Of a DNA stretch of 5,767 nt, positions 1 to 5,716 are shown one piece after another. The position numbers and the translations under genes are program-made. The notes beneath the pieces were generated by a model. The model had not been told where the DNA came from, ran no database searches, and saw only the letters and a list, made by a program, of their open reading frames with translations. This DNA is from Thermoleophilia bacterium (GTDB taxonomy: Bacteria; Actinomycetota; Thermoleophilia; Miltoncostaeales; Miltoncostaeaceae), in contig JAOTZF010000119.1 of the NCBI GenBank assembly GCA_029861485.1, positions 1 to 5,767 on the forward strand, in the 5' to 3' direction. Numbering within the stretch: the stretch's first letter is position 1; each line of letters begins with the position of its first letter.

Positions 1-27
1 CGACCGGGAGGCGCCGGTGGCGATTGA
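1..27 (+). CDS. Possible 3' end of an upstream trp-operon gene (trpC expected)
   Basis: Frame 1 is open from the window edge and ends at a TGA at 25-27, giving a tail of eight residues (RPGGAGGD). This would overlap the GTG start of trpF by 11 nt, in line with the overlapping layout of the rest of the operon. In many actinobacteria trpC (indole-3-glycerol-phosphate synthase) lies directly before trpF or trpB, which is the only reason to name it. Eight residues carry no family signal, and another reading frame could be the real one. Confidence 0.3.
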   Translation, partial: RPGGAGGD

Positions 28-658
28 GCCGCCGATGGTCAAGATCTGCGGTGTCACCTCGGCCGCCGACGCCGCCACCGCGGCGTCGCTGGGCGCATGG
101 GCGATCGGTTTGGTATTCGCCGAGGAGAGCCCTCGGCATCTCGACCTCGACCAGGCCGCCGAGGTCGCTGGCGGTGTGTCCCCGTTCACCAGCAAGGTGG
201 GAGTCTTCGTGCGGCCGACGGGCGACGAGGTGCGCGCCGCCGTCGAGCGTTGCGGTCTGACGCTGGTCCAGGTGCACGGCGCCGCCGACATCGGCGAGCT
301 GAAGGAGGCGGCCGGCCTGCCCGTCGTCGAGGTGTTCAAAGTCGGAAGCGTGGAGCACCTCGAGGCTGCCCGCGACAGCCCGGCGGATCTGGTGCTGCTC
401 GACGCGTCGGTGCCCGGGCTCGAGGGCGGGACGGGAGTGGCCTTCGACTGGGACCTCCTCGAGCAGAATCCCATCGGGCGCTCGTTCGTGCTGGCCGGGG
501 GACTCACGCCCGACAACGTGGCCGACACGATAGTGCGGCTGAAGCCCACGGTGCTCGATGTCAGCAGCGGGGTGGAGGCGGCTCCCGGTGTGAAGGACCC
601 AACCTTGATCCAGAGCTTCATGCGCGGCGTGGCCCTTGGGGCGGAGCGCGCGACGTGA
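17..658 (+). CDS. trpF: Phosphoribosylanthranilate isomerase (TrpF)
   Basis: Cytosolic enzyme of tryptophan synthesis that converts N-(5-phosphoribosyl)anthranilate to the 1-(2-carboxyphenylamino)-deoxyribulose phosphate by an Amadori rearrangement. The 213 residues match a stand-alone single-domain TIM barrel. Visible motifs in order: first strand VKICGVT with the general-base Cys11; GLVFAEESPRH at 31-41; VQVHG at 84-88; VLLDA with the general-acid Asp129; GGTG at 137-140 followed by FDW; the phosphate-binding AGGL at 160-163; and DVSSGVE at 181-187 followed by PGVKD. The GTG start at 17 is chosen because GGGAGG (6-11) sits five bases upstream. An ATG at 35, which begins the protein exactly at the conserved MVKICG, is an alternative but has no ribosome binding site at normal distance. 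The stop overlaps the trpB start as GTGA, implying translational coupling. All key residues are present. Confidence 0.96.
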   Translation: MAIEPPMVKICGVTSAADAATAASLGAWAIGLVFAEESPRHLDLDQAAEVAGGVSPFTSKVGVFVRPTGDEVRAAVERCGLTLVQVHGAADIGELKEAAGLPVVEVFKVGSVEHLEAARDSPADLVLLDASVPGLEGGTGVAFDWDLLEQNPIGRSFVLAGGLTPDNVADTIVRLKPTVLDVSSGVEAAPGVKDPTLIQSFMRGVALGAERAT

Positions 659-1833
659 CCGAGCTCCCGACCCGGTTCGGGCCATATGGTGGGCGGTACG
701 TCCCCGAGACCGTGATCGGCGCACTCGACGAACTCGAAGACGCGTTCTCCGAGCACTCCGAGGACCCGACCTTCCAGGCAGAGCTCGAGGGACTCCTCGG
801 CGCGTACGTCGGGCGGCCCACGCCCCTGTACCTCGCCAAGCGCCTTGGCGAGCGCTATGGCATCGAACGGCTCTACTTCAAGCGCGAGGATCTCTGTCAC
901 ACCGGCGCGCACAAGATCAACAACGCGCTCGGCCAGGTGCTCCTGGCACGCCGAATGGAGAAGCGGCGCGTCATCGCTGAGACCGGGGCGGGGCAGCATG
1001 GGGTCGCCACTGCCACCGCGGCCGCTCTGCTGGGCATGGAGTGCTGCGTCTACATGGGGCGCCTCGACATGGAGCGCCAGCGCCTCAACGTCGTGCGTAT
1101 GCGCATGCTCGGCGCCGAGGTCCGCGCCGTGGATTCGGGCACGAGCACCCTCAAGGACGCCACGAGCGAAGCGATCCGGGACTGGGTCACCAACGTACGC
1201 GACACCCACTACGTCATCGGCTCCGCGGTCGGCCCGGCGCCCTACCCGGAGGTGGTTGCGCGTTTCCAGTCGGTGATCGGTTCCGAGGCCCGTGAGCAGA
1301 TGCTTGCGGAGGAGGGGCGCCTTCCGGGTTCCGTCGTCGCCTGCGTCGGCGGTGGATCCAACGCCATCGGCATCTTTCGCGGCTTCATGGACGACGCCGA
1401 CGTCGAGCTGGTGGGTGTGGAGGCCGCCGGACACGGGCTGGCGACCGGTGAGCACGGGGCCCCACTCGCCGCGGGATCCCCGGGCGTGCTGCACGGATCG
1501 CTCAGCTATCTGCTCCAGGACTCCGAGGGCCAGGTAGCCGAGCCGCATTCGATCTCAGCCGGCCTCGACTACCCCGGAGTCGGCCCGGAGCACAGCTACC
1601 TGAGGGACTCCGGTCGCGTTCGCTACACGAACGCCACCGACGCCGAGGCGCTCGAGGCCTTCAAGGTCTGCTCCGAGACCGAAGGCATCATCCCGGCGCT
1701 CGAGACCTCGCACGCGCTCGCGGCGATCGGCCGGGAAGGCGCCCGGCTGGCGGGTCCGGTGCTCGTGTGCATGAGCGGGCGCGGCGACAAGGACGTCGAT
1801 CAGGCCGGAGCGGCCATGGGTCTGGATGTCTGA
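655..1833 (+). CDS. trpB: Tryptophan synthase beta chain (TrpB)
   Basis: PLP enzyme that condenses indole, channelled from TrpA, with L-serine to make tryptophan in the alpha2-beta2 complex. With the GTG start at 655 it has 392 residues, the normal length, and its key residues fall at or near the Salmonella numbers: FGPYGGRYVPET at 8-19, the PLP lysine in HTGAHKINN (Lys87), catalytic Glu109 in AETGAGQHG, the phosphate loop GGGSN at 232-236, Glu350 in PALETSHA and SGRGDKD at 374-380. GGAG at 643-646 lies eight bases before the GTG, and the GTG overlaps the trpF stop. The frame stays open upstream to 97, but that extension is low-complexity arginine-rich shadow of trpF. The segment usually read as AGPHPYP is VGPAPYP here (Ala195 in place of His), and the usual GAxDxxRQ reads GRLDMERQ. 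It is the canonical TrpB1 type rather than the stand-alone TrpB2. Confidence 0.97.
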   Translation: MTELPTRFGPYGGRYVPETVIGALDELEDAFSEHSEDPTFQAELEGLLGAYVGRPTPLYLAKRLGERYGIERLYFKREDLCHTGAHKINNALGQVLLARRMEKRRVIAETGAGQHGVATATAAALLGMECCVYMGRLDMERQRLNVVRMRMLGAEVRAVDSGTSTLKDATSEAIRDWVTNVRDTHYVIGSAVGPAPYPEVVARFQSVIGSEAREQMLAEEGRLPGSVVACVGGGSNAIGIFRGFMDDADVELVGVEAAGHGLATGEHGAPLAAGSPGVLHGSLSYLLQDSEGQVAEPHSISAGLDYPGVGPEHSYLRDSGRVRYTNATDAEALEAFKVCSETEGIIPALETSHALAAIGREGARLAGPVLVCMSGRGDKDVDQAGAAMGLDV

Positions 1834-2626
1834 CGGTGCCGAGCGGCTAGAGCGAGCCTTCGCCGACGTGGGACGACCGCTGTTCGTCCCGTACGTCATG
1901 GGCGGCTATCCAGACATCCCTTCGAGCCGCGCGCAGGCCGCCGTTCTGGCGCGCCATGCTGACATCCTCGAGCTGGGCATCCCTTTCTCGGACCCCCTGG
2001 CCGACGGACCTACCATTCAGGCGGCCGGCCAGCGCTCGCTCGAGGCCGGCACTCGGCCCGAGGACGTCCTCGAGATCGCGGCGGGCCTGCGCGACGGGCC
2101 CCCTGTCGTGCTGATGACGTACGTCAACACGATCCTGGCGGCGGGGGAGCGCACCTTCTTCGAGCACGCGGCCCAGGCCGGCGTGGCGGGGGTAATCATC
2201 CCCGACCTTCCTGTCGATGAGGCCCGGCAGGTGCGCGATGCGGCGGGCCGGGCCGGCGTCGCCACCGTGGCCCTGGCCGCACCGACGACCGACGAGTCTC
2301 GAATGGCGGCGATCGGGCGGGCCGCCGAAGGCTTCCTCTACTGCGTGTCGGTCGCCGGGGTGACCGGCGGCGAGGTCGCGGTCGGCGACGAGCTCAAGGA
2401 CTTCCTCAACCGCGCGCGCAGATACGTCCATGTACCACTTGTCGTCGGCTTCGGCATCCGCACGCCGGAGCAGGCCGCCCAGATCGGCGAGATCGCCGAC
2501 GGCGTCGTGATCGCCAGCCAGCTGATCCGCCTGTATGACGAGGCGCCGGGGCCGGAGGATGCCGAGCGCGCGCTCGAGGAGTTTGCGTCATCGATCGTCT
2601 CCGCCCTGGCAGGGGTGCCGGCGTGA
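1826..2626 (+). CDS. trpA: Tryptophan synthase alpha chain (TrpA)
   Basis: Cleaves indole-3-glycerol phosphate to indole and glyceraldehyde 3-phosphate, then passes indole to TrpB. The 266-residue protein is a complete TIM barrel: FVPYVMGGYPD at 20-30, ELGIPFSDPLADGPTIQ at 49-65 with both catalytic residues in place (Glu49 and Asp60), LMTYVN at 96-101, IIPDLPVDE at 124-132, LAAPTTD at 150-156, YCVSVAGVTG at 172-181 and the phosphate-binding VVGFGI at 206-211. The ATG overlaps the end of trpB by 8 nt. There is no Shine-Dalgarno sequence at a normal distance (the nearest is GGAG at 1807-1810), so initiation probably depends on ribosomes finishing trpB. The MGGYPD segment, instead of the enterobacterial TAGDP type, resembles actinobacterial TrpA. 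Confidence 0.96.
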   Translation: MSDGAERLERAFADVGRPLFVPYVMGGYPDIPSSRAQAAVLARHADILELGIPFSDPLADGPTIQAAGQRSLEAGTRPEDVLEIAAGLRDGPPVVLMTYVNTILAAGERTFFEHAAQAGVAGVIIPDLPVDEARQVRDAAGRAGVATVALAAPTTDESRMAAIGRAAEGFLYCVSVAGVTGGEVAVGDELKDFLNRARRYVHVPLVVGFGIRTPEQAAQIGEIADGVVIASQLIRLYDEAPGPEDAERALEEFASSIVSALAGVPA

Positions 2627-2982
2627 GCGAGCAGATCGTCGCGGCGTACGACGCCGAGTGCGCCTTCTGCGTGGCAGCGGTGGCAATCTCGCGACGGTGT
2701 GAGAGCTCCGTGCGCTGGGTGCCTGCGGCAGATTGGCCGCAGGCCGGTCCCGAGCCGGAGTCCGTTCTCGTCGTTGATCGGTCGCGGCAGCGGCTCGTGC
2801 GGTCCGCGGCCGTCGCCGCGATCGTGGGGGAGTGGCGCGTCGTCGGGCCGCGGCTGGCCGCGGTCATGCGACGCTTCGAGGCGTCGTTCGACGGTGTCTA
2901 CGAGTTCGTGGCGCGCAATCGCCGGACCTTCGGCGCGTCGATACGACTATGGAGGCGGCTCACCGCCCGGCTCCTCGCCTGA
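2623..2982 (+). CDS. DCC-family (DUF393) thiol-disulfide oxidoreductase-like protein
   Basis: Small protein of 119 residues whose N-terminus, IVAAYDAECAFC, fits the DxxCxxC signature of the DCC family (usually YDGDCPFC); the CxxC pair is Cys13 and Cys16. The end of the protein (YEFVARNRRTFG at 93-104) also resembles the family's usual C-terminal Y..iarnR segment. No signal peptide or membrane segment is visible, so it is probably cytosolic. Members are predicted thiol-disulfide oxidoreductases, but substrates are generally unknown. The GTG start at 2623 overlaps the trpA stop as GTGA and is preceded by AGGGGTG (2611-2617), so it should be co-translated with the trp genes. Its 3' end overlaps the convergent YihY gene by 36 nt. 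No established role in tryptophan synthesis is known to me, so the link is positional only. Confidence 0.82.
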   Translation: MSEQIVAAYDAECAFCVAAVAISRRCESSVRWVPAADWPQAGPEPESVLVVDRSRQRLVRSAAVAAIVGEWRVVGPRLAAVMRRFEASFDGVYEFVARNRRTFGASIRLWRRLTARLLA

Positions 2983-3930
2983 GCGGAAACCTTCCTCGGG
3001 CTTTCCTCGGGTCGCCCTCCGAAACAGGCGTCGGATGCGCTGCGAGAGGCTGACCCGTGGTGGCGAGGGCTCGGCGTCGTAGATGCCCGCTCTCACCCGC
3101 GGTAGCTCCGATGCCAACTCGGCGCCGAGCAACAGGAGGTTGGCGGCGACGTAGACGAAGACCATGAAGCCGATGACCGCTCCCAGCGACCCGTAGATCA
3201 CGTCGCTGTTGGAGAAGGTGTCGAGGTAGATCGCGAAGCCGGCCTTGAGGACTTCGAAGGCCAACGCCCCGCCGAGCGCGGCAGGCCAGATGTCTCGCAC
3301 GTAGGTGCGCACCGCTGGAAGGAAGCGATAGGCCGCCAGCAGGCCGAGGAACGTCACGAGGACCGGTGCGAGCAGCAGCGCGGGACCGAGCAGTTCTTCC
3401 ATGACCTCCGGCACCAGATCGCGAGCCAGACTGATCACGATCGAGAGGCCGATCAGCACGCCGAGCATGGCAACGATTGCGATGTCGATCAGCTTGCCGA
3501 GCAGGTAGAACCGCCGGGCGGAGCTCCCCCAGGCGAGGTTCACGCTGTGGCGAATGGAGGTCATCAGCGCACTCGCGCTCCAGATGAGGATCGCCAGCCC
3601 GATGATCCCAGCGGGTTGGCTGGCGGAGACGGCTCTCTCGAGCTGGGCCTCAAGATCGGCGGTCGCCGAGGCCGTCAGCCCGATCTGGTCGGTGACCACC
3701 TCCACGACCTCGGTGATCGCCTCCTTGTCGTCGATGAACCAGGTCGCGATCCACGCCAATACGATCGCAAGAGGAAAGATCGAAAGCAGGGCGTGATACG
3801 CGATCCCCGCTGACGCGAGGGTGCAGCGGTCACGGGTAAAGCCCGCGACCGTCCTCTGGGCGAGTACGAGAAGCCGTCGGCCCCCGAGTCCGTCGAGGCC
3901 CAGGTAGCGCATGATCGGGCTGGCCATCAT
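2947..3930 (-). CDS. YihY/BrkB-family inner membrane protein
   Basis: Integral membrane protein of 327 residues. The N-terminal signature FTRDRCTLASAGIAYHALLSIFPLAI (in two pieces around residues 31-56) is the family's conserved AAAlaYyallSlfPl region. About six hydrophobic segments can be seen, at roughly 40-66, 106-124, 145-168, 182-203, 213-235 and 240-270, followed by a basic, then Pro/Glu/Gly-rich cytoplasmic tail. The family was once annotated as ribonuclease BN, which is wrong for this type; its true function is poorly known (a transport or envelope role has been suggested). The start is the first of two adjacent ATG codons at 3930; a further in-frame ATG at 3912 is possible. No Shine-Dalgarno sequence precedes any of them, in keeping with a leaderless transcript. 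It is divergent from the PAP2 gene and convergent with the DCC gene. Confidence 0.9.
   Translation of the reverse strand: MMASPIMRYLGLDGLGGRRLLVLAQRTVAGFTRDRCTLASAGIAYHALLSIFPLAIVLAWIATWFIDDKEAITEVVEVVTDQIGLTASATADLEAQLERAVSASQPAGIIGLAILIWSASALMTSIRHSVNLAWGSSARRFYLLGKLIDIAIVAMLGVLIGLSIVISLARDLVPEVMEELLGPALLLAPVLVTFLGLLAAYRFLPAVRTYVRDIWPAALGGALAFEVLKAGFAIYLDTFSNSDVIYGSLGAVIGFMVFVYVAANLLLLGAELASELPRVRAGIYDAEPSPPRVSLSQRIRRLFRRATRGKPEEGFRSGEEPGGEPPP
2992..3011. repeat. Two 9-bp direct repeats (TTCCTCGGG), 11-bp period
   Basis: TTCCTCGGG occurs at 2992-3000 and again at 3003-3011, separated by two bases. It lies in the 3' part of the YihY-family gene (minus strand), where it encodes part of the Glu/Gly-rich tail in two different frames. 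It may be a small local duplication. No function is implied. Confidence 0.5.
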
Positions 3931-3968
3931 GCGGGAGCGTAACCAGGCAACCGCAGCACCCGATCATG
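3910..3968. repeat. 10-bp perfect inverted repeat around the divergent start region
   Basis: CATGATCGGG at 3910-3919 is the exact reverse complement of CCCGATCATG at 3959-3968, with 39 bases between. The left arm lies inside the first codons of the YihY-family gene and the right arm in the intergenic gap. The core GATCATG occurs a third time at 4002-4008, across the PAP2 start codon. It could be an operator shared by the divergent genes, but the wide spacing and single occurrence make this tentative. Confidence 0.4.
3936..3941 (-). promoter_or_regulatory. Candidate -10 hexamer (TACGCT) for the YihY-family gene, leaderless
   Basis: On the minus strand TACGCT fits the actinobacterial TAnnnT -10 pattern and ends five bases before the ATG at 3930. 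Transcription would begin at or next to the start codon, giving a leaderless mRNA, which agrees with the absence of any purine-rich ribosome binding site here. No clear -35 element is seen. Confidence 0.3.
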
Positions 3969-3991
3969 ACGAGGTCGGCCGCGTTTGCGGG

Positions 3992-3997
3992 TAGCGT
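3992..3997 (+). promoter_or_regulatory. Candidate -10 hexamer (TAGCGT) for the PAP2 gene, leaderless
   Basis: TAGCGT fits TAnnnT and ends eight bases before the PAP2 ATG at 4006, so transcription would start at about the first base of the gene. The stretch between has only a weak GAGAG in place of a ribosome binding site. A possible -35 (ATGACG at 3966-3971) is about 20 bases upstream, longer than ideal. Confidence 0.3.
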
Positions 3998-4005
3998 GAG
4001 AGATC

Positions 4006-4851
4006 ATGCGACGAACGGCCCGAGAGTATGTGGCCACCCCGGCTCTTTTTGTCCTGCTCGCGCTCTTTCTGGCCGGCTTCGTGGCCGTCTACGCGGCGGC
4101 GCTCGGCGCTGGACCTGGCGCGCGCGCCGACCGTGACGCGCTCGAGTCCCAGGCCGCGTGGCAACTCGGCGTTCCGGGGCCCCTGAACGACCTGCTCGGC
4201 ACGATCAGCGTCGGAAGCCTCGGCCTCGCGGCGCTTGTCGCAGTGGCGGTGGCGCTCTGGCGCCGGCGCCCTGATGTCGCAGTAGCGGTCGTAGTCGTGC
4301 TCGTCGGCGCCAACGTCACCACGCAGGTGCTGAAGGAGGTGCTTGCCACGGCCGATCCGCTGGCCCTCGACTCGGAGCGGGCGTTTGCCAGCGCCTTTCC
4401 GAGTGGGCACTCGACCGCCGCCGCGTCCGTAGGCCTCGTGGCCGTCATGGCGGTCGCTCCGGAGCTGCGGCGGGCCACGGCGACGATCGCGGTGATATAT
4501 GCGGTCGGCGTGGGCATCGCGACCGTTGCCCTGGGCTGGCACTACCCCAGCGACGTGTTGGGCGGCTACCTGGTCGCCGGAGCGTGGGCGGCCGCCGTCG
4601 CCGCGGTGCTCGGTCTTCGCCATCCAGAACCCTCGGCAGCGGGTCTTCGTGGCTTTGCCGCGCCGGCCATGGTCGGGCTGGTCGCCGCGGCGCTGGGGAC
4701 CGCCGCCGTGTTGCTCGACCGGGCCGCCGGAGAGTTCGTCTTCATCACAGACAACACCAGCTTCGTCGCGGCCGCGACCCTCATCGCGCTGGCGGGGGCA
4801 ATGGTGATCGCCGCCGTCGCGGCCCAGCTCGACGCGCGTCGCGATCTGTAG
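4006..4851 (+). CDS. PAP2-superfamily membrane phosphatase, variant active site
   Basis: Integral membrane protein of 281 residues with about seven or eight hydrophobic segments (roughly 12-34, 69-86, 91-109, 136-150, 158-177, 184-204, 218-236, 252-273). The type 2 phosphatidic acid phosphatase motifs are recognisable: motif 2 is PSGHST with His135, and motif 3 ends in GWHYPSDVLGG with the nucleophilic His179 and Asp183. Motif 1 (normally K-x6-RP) reads K-x6-DP from Lys110, and the Ser-Arg that opens motif 3 is Ala172-Thr173. So the two phosphate-contacting arginines are absent while both histidines remain. The likely substrate is a lipid phosphate or pyrophosphate, but activity is uncertain. 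The last 75 residues add a further pair of membrane segments. It diverges from the YihY gene and lies 12 nt before a small membrane ORF. Confidence 0.87.
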   Translation: MRRTAREYVATPALFVLLALFLAGFVAVYAAALGAGPGARADRDALESQAAWQLGVPGPLNDLLGTISVGSLGLAALVAVAVALWRRRPDVAVAVVVVLVGANVTTQVLKEVLATADPLALDSERAFASAFPSGHSTAAASVGLVAVMAVAPELRRATATIAVIYAVGVGIATVALGWHYPSDVLGGYLVAGAWAAAVAAVLGLRHPEPSAAGLRGFAAPAMVGLVAAALGTAAVLLDRAAGEFVFITDNTSFVAAATLIALAGAMVIAAVAAQLDARRDL

Positions 4852-4863
4852 TTTCTACCGGAG

Positions 4864-5010
4864 ATGTTGAGGAGTCCGAAAAGCCTGGGATTCGGCATGA
4901 TCGGCGCGGCGGTCGTCCTTGCTGCGATCTGGCTGTCGGTCGGTGCGACGCTCGCCGTCGTTCTCGCGGTGCTCATCCTGGTGCTCGGCGGGCTTGCGCT
5001 CGCCCGCTAG
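4864..5010 (+). CDS. Small membrane protein, 48 residues, unknown function
   Basis: An ORF from ATG 4864 to TAG 5008-5010, starting 12 nt after the PAP2 stop and ending 15 nt before the recombinase-like gene. A short basic N-terminus (MLRSPKS) is followed by an almost unbroken hydrophobic stretch from about residue 9 to 47, interrupted only by Ser-Val-Gly around 25-27. This would be two short helices in a hairpin. It ends in a single Arg. The start is unsure: GGAG at 4860-4863 touches the ATG at 4864, while the in-frame ATG at 4897 has GGGA (4887-4890) six bases upstream and would give 37 residues made up of the hydrophobic part alone. The tight fit between two same-strand genes and the membrane-protein composition support it as real. 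I do not recognise a family. Confidence 0.6.
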   Translation: MLRSPKSLGFGMIGAAVVLAAIWLSVGATLAVVLAVLILVLGGLALAR

Positions 5011-5025
5011 CGCAGGCCGCAGCTC

Positions 5026-5649
5026 ATGTCCGAGCGCCGTCTGGTTGGCTACCTGCGGGTGGCTCCTCGCGAGAAGCCCGGCGATCGTCCGGACATCGCC
5101 GAGCAGCGGGCGTCCATCGAGGCGGCGGCACAGGCGTCGGGCTGGACCGTGGTCGGCTTCGAGCAGGACCGGCGATCCGGGCGCTCCACGCGGCGTGCCG
5201 GCCTCGCCGCGGCCCTTCAGATGGCACGTGCGGGCACGGTCGATGGAATCGTGGTCTCGCGACTGGATCGTTTGACCTATTCGCTTCCGGCACTCGCCGA
5301 GCTGCTCAGAGAGGCCACACGAGGGGGCTTTACATTGGTCGCGCTCGACGAGGGGCTCGACACGGCCAGCGAGGGTGGCGCGCTGGTGGCGAGGATCTTC
5401 GGCGTCGCCGCGACGTGGACCCCGCGCCCGGTCGAGGTCAATCCCGGCCAGCTGCTCGGTCGCCGGGGACGCCCGTCTTCGACGCCTCGCGTGGTCGCCG
5501 AGCGCATCCGCAGCCTGCGTGCCGATGGCCTGAGCCTGCAGGCTATCTGTGACACGCTCAACGCCGAGGGCGTGCCGACGCCGCGGGGAGGCGCGAGGTG
5601 GCGGCCGACCTCGCTACGGGCCATCCTCAGGGACGCGCCCTCGGACTAG
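5026..5649 (+). CDS. Serine recombinase/resolvase homologue, probably catalytically inactive
   Basis: Protein of 207 residues with a resolvase-type N-terminal domain (about 5-128) and a recombinase-type DNA-binding C-terminal domain (about 146-203). Comparison with gamma-delta resolvase: GYLRVAP at 8-14 is the GYARVST motif with Arg11 kept but the nucleophilic serine replaced by Ala13; STRRAGL keeps the Arg45 equivalent at Arg57; SRLDRLTYS at 78-86 keeps the Arg68 equivalent at Arg82 but has Tyr85 where Arg71 should be. The long helix that normally carries the AEFERELI-type sequence is replaced by a short Pro-rich stretch (131-150). The C-terminal part (RIRSLRADGLSLQAICDTLN, then EGVPTPRGGARW) is a normal helix-turn-helix of the large recombinase type. 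It therefore probably binds DNA without cutting it. The start has only a weak AGG nine bases upstream. No attachment sites or inverted repeats flank it. Confidence 0.85.
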   Translation: MSERRLVGYLRVAPREKPGDRPDIAEQRASIEAAAQASGWTVVGFEQDRRSGRSTRRAGLAAALQMARAGTVDGIVVSRLDRLTYSLPALAELLREATRGGFTLVALDEGLDTASEGGALVARIFGVAATWTPRPVEVNPGQLLGRRGRPSSTPRVVAERIRSLRADGLSLQAICDTLNAEGVPTPRGGARWRPTSLRAILRDAPSD

Positions 5650-5654
5650 GGCAT

Positions 5655-5682
5655 GCGGCAAAGAAAAAGCCGCTCGGAGCGC
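5655..5682 (+). other. Two mutually exclusive hairpins after the recombinase-like gene
   Basis: GCGGC (5655-5659) pairs with GCCGC (5669-5673) across an A-rich nine-base loop. The alternative CGC (5671-5673)/GCG (5679-5681) pairing exposes a loop with GGA (5676-5678). No U-tract follows, so this is not a normal intrinsic terminator. A GGA in a hairpin loop is the core of known CsrA binding sites, which matters because a csrA-like gene starts 36 bases later. The second stem is only three base pairs, so the evidence is weak. Confidence 0.3.
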
Positions 5683-5689
5683 AGAGGTG

Positions 5690-5716
5690 TATCGCCCGAC
5701 GGGGTGATCCGCGATA
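5690..5716 (+). promoter_or_regulatory. csrA-like gene leader: hairpin with the Shine-Dalgarno site in its loop
   Basis: TATCGC (5690-5695) and GCGATA (5711-5716) are perfect complements around a 15-base loop. The loop contains GGGGTGATCC (5701-5710), a good match to the anti-Shine-Dalgarno tail (consensus GGAGGTGATCC), and the ATG follows the stem after one base at 5718. The structure could modulate access of the ribosome, or the same inverted repeat could be a DNA operator. The ribosome binding site itself is well supported; the regulatory role is inferred. Confidence 0.45.

Noticed and set aside
97..654. In-frame upstream extension of trpB giving a 578-residue ORF
   Set aside because: The added part is Arg/Gly-rich low-complexity translation of trpF in another frame; the GTG at 655 gives the normal TrpB length with residues at their usual numbers and a ribosome binding site.
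1847..2431. 194-residue minus-strand ORF opposite trpA
   Set aside because: Shadow of trpA in high-GC sequence; no conserved motif seen.
3964..4623. 219-residue ORF on the minus strand opposite the PAP2 gene
   Set aside because: Its translation is Arg/Gly/His-rich with no domain-like pattern, while the plus strand encodes clear PAP2 motifs and membrane helices. It is a high-GC shadow.
4584..5552. 322-residue plus-strand ORF spanning PAP2, the small ORF and the recombinase-like gene
   Set aside because: Arg/Gly/Ala-rich, crosses three better supported genes and has no recognisable motif.
5655..5673. Intrinsic terminator after the recombinase-like gene
   Set aside because: The 5-bp stem has an A-rich loop and no U-tract follows on the plus strand; the T-run on the minus strand is in the loop, not after the stem.
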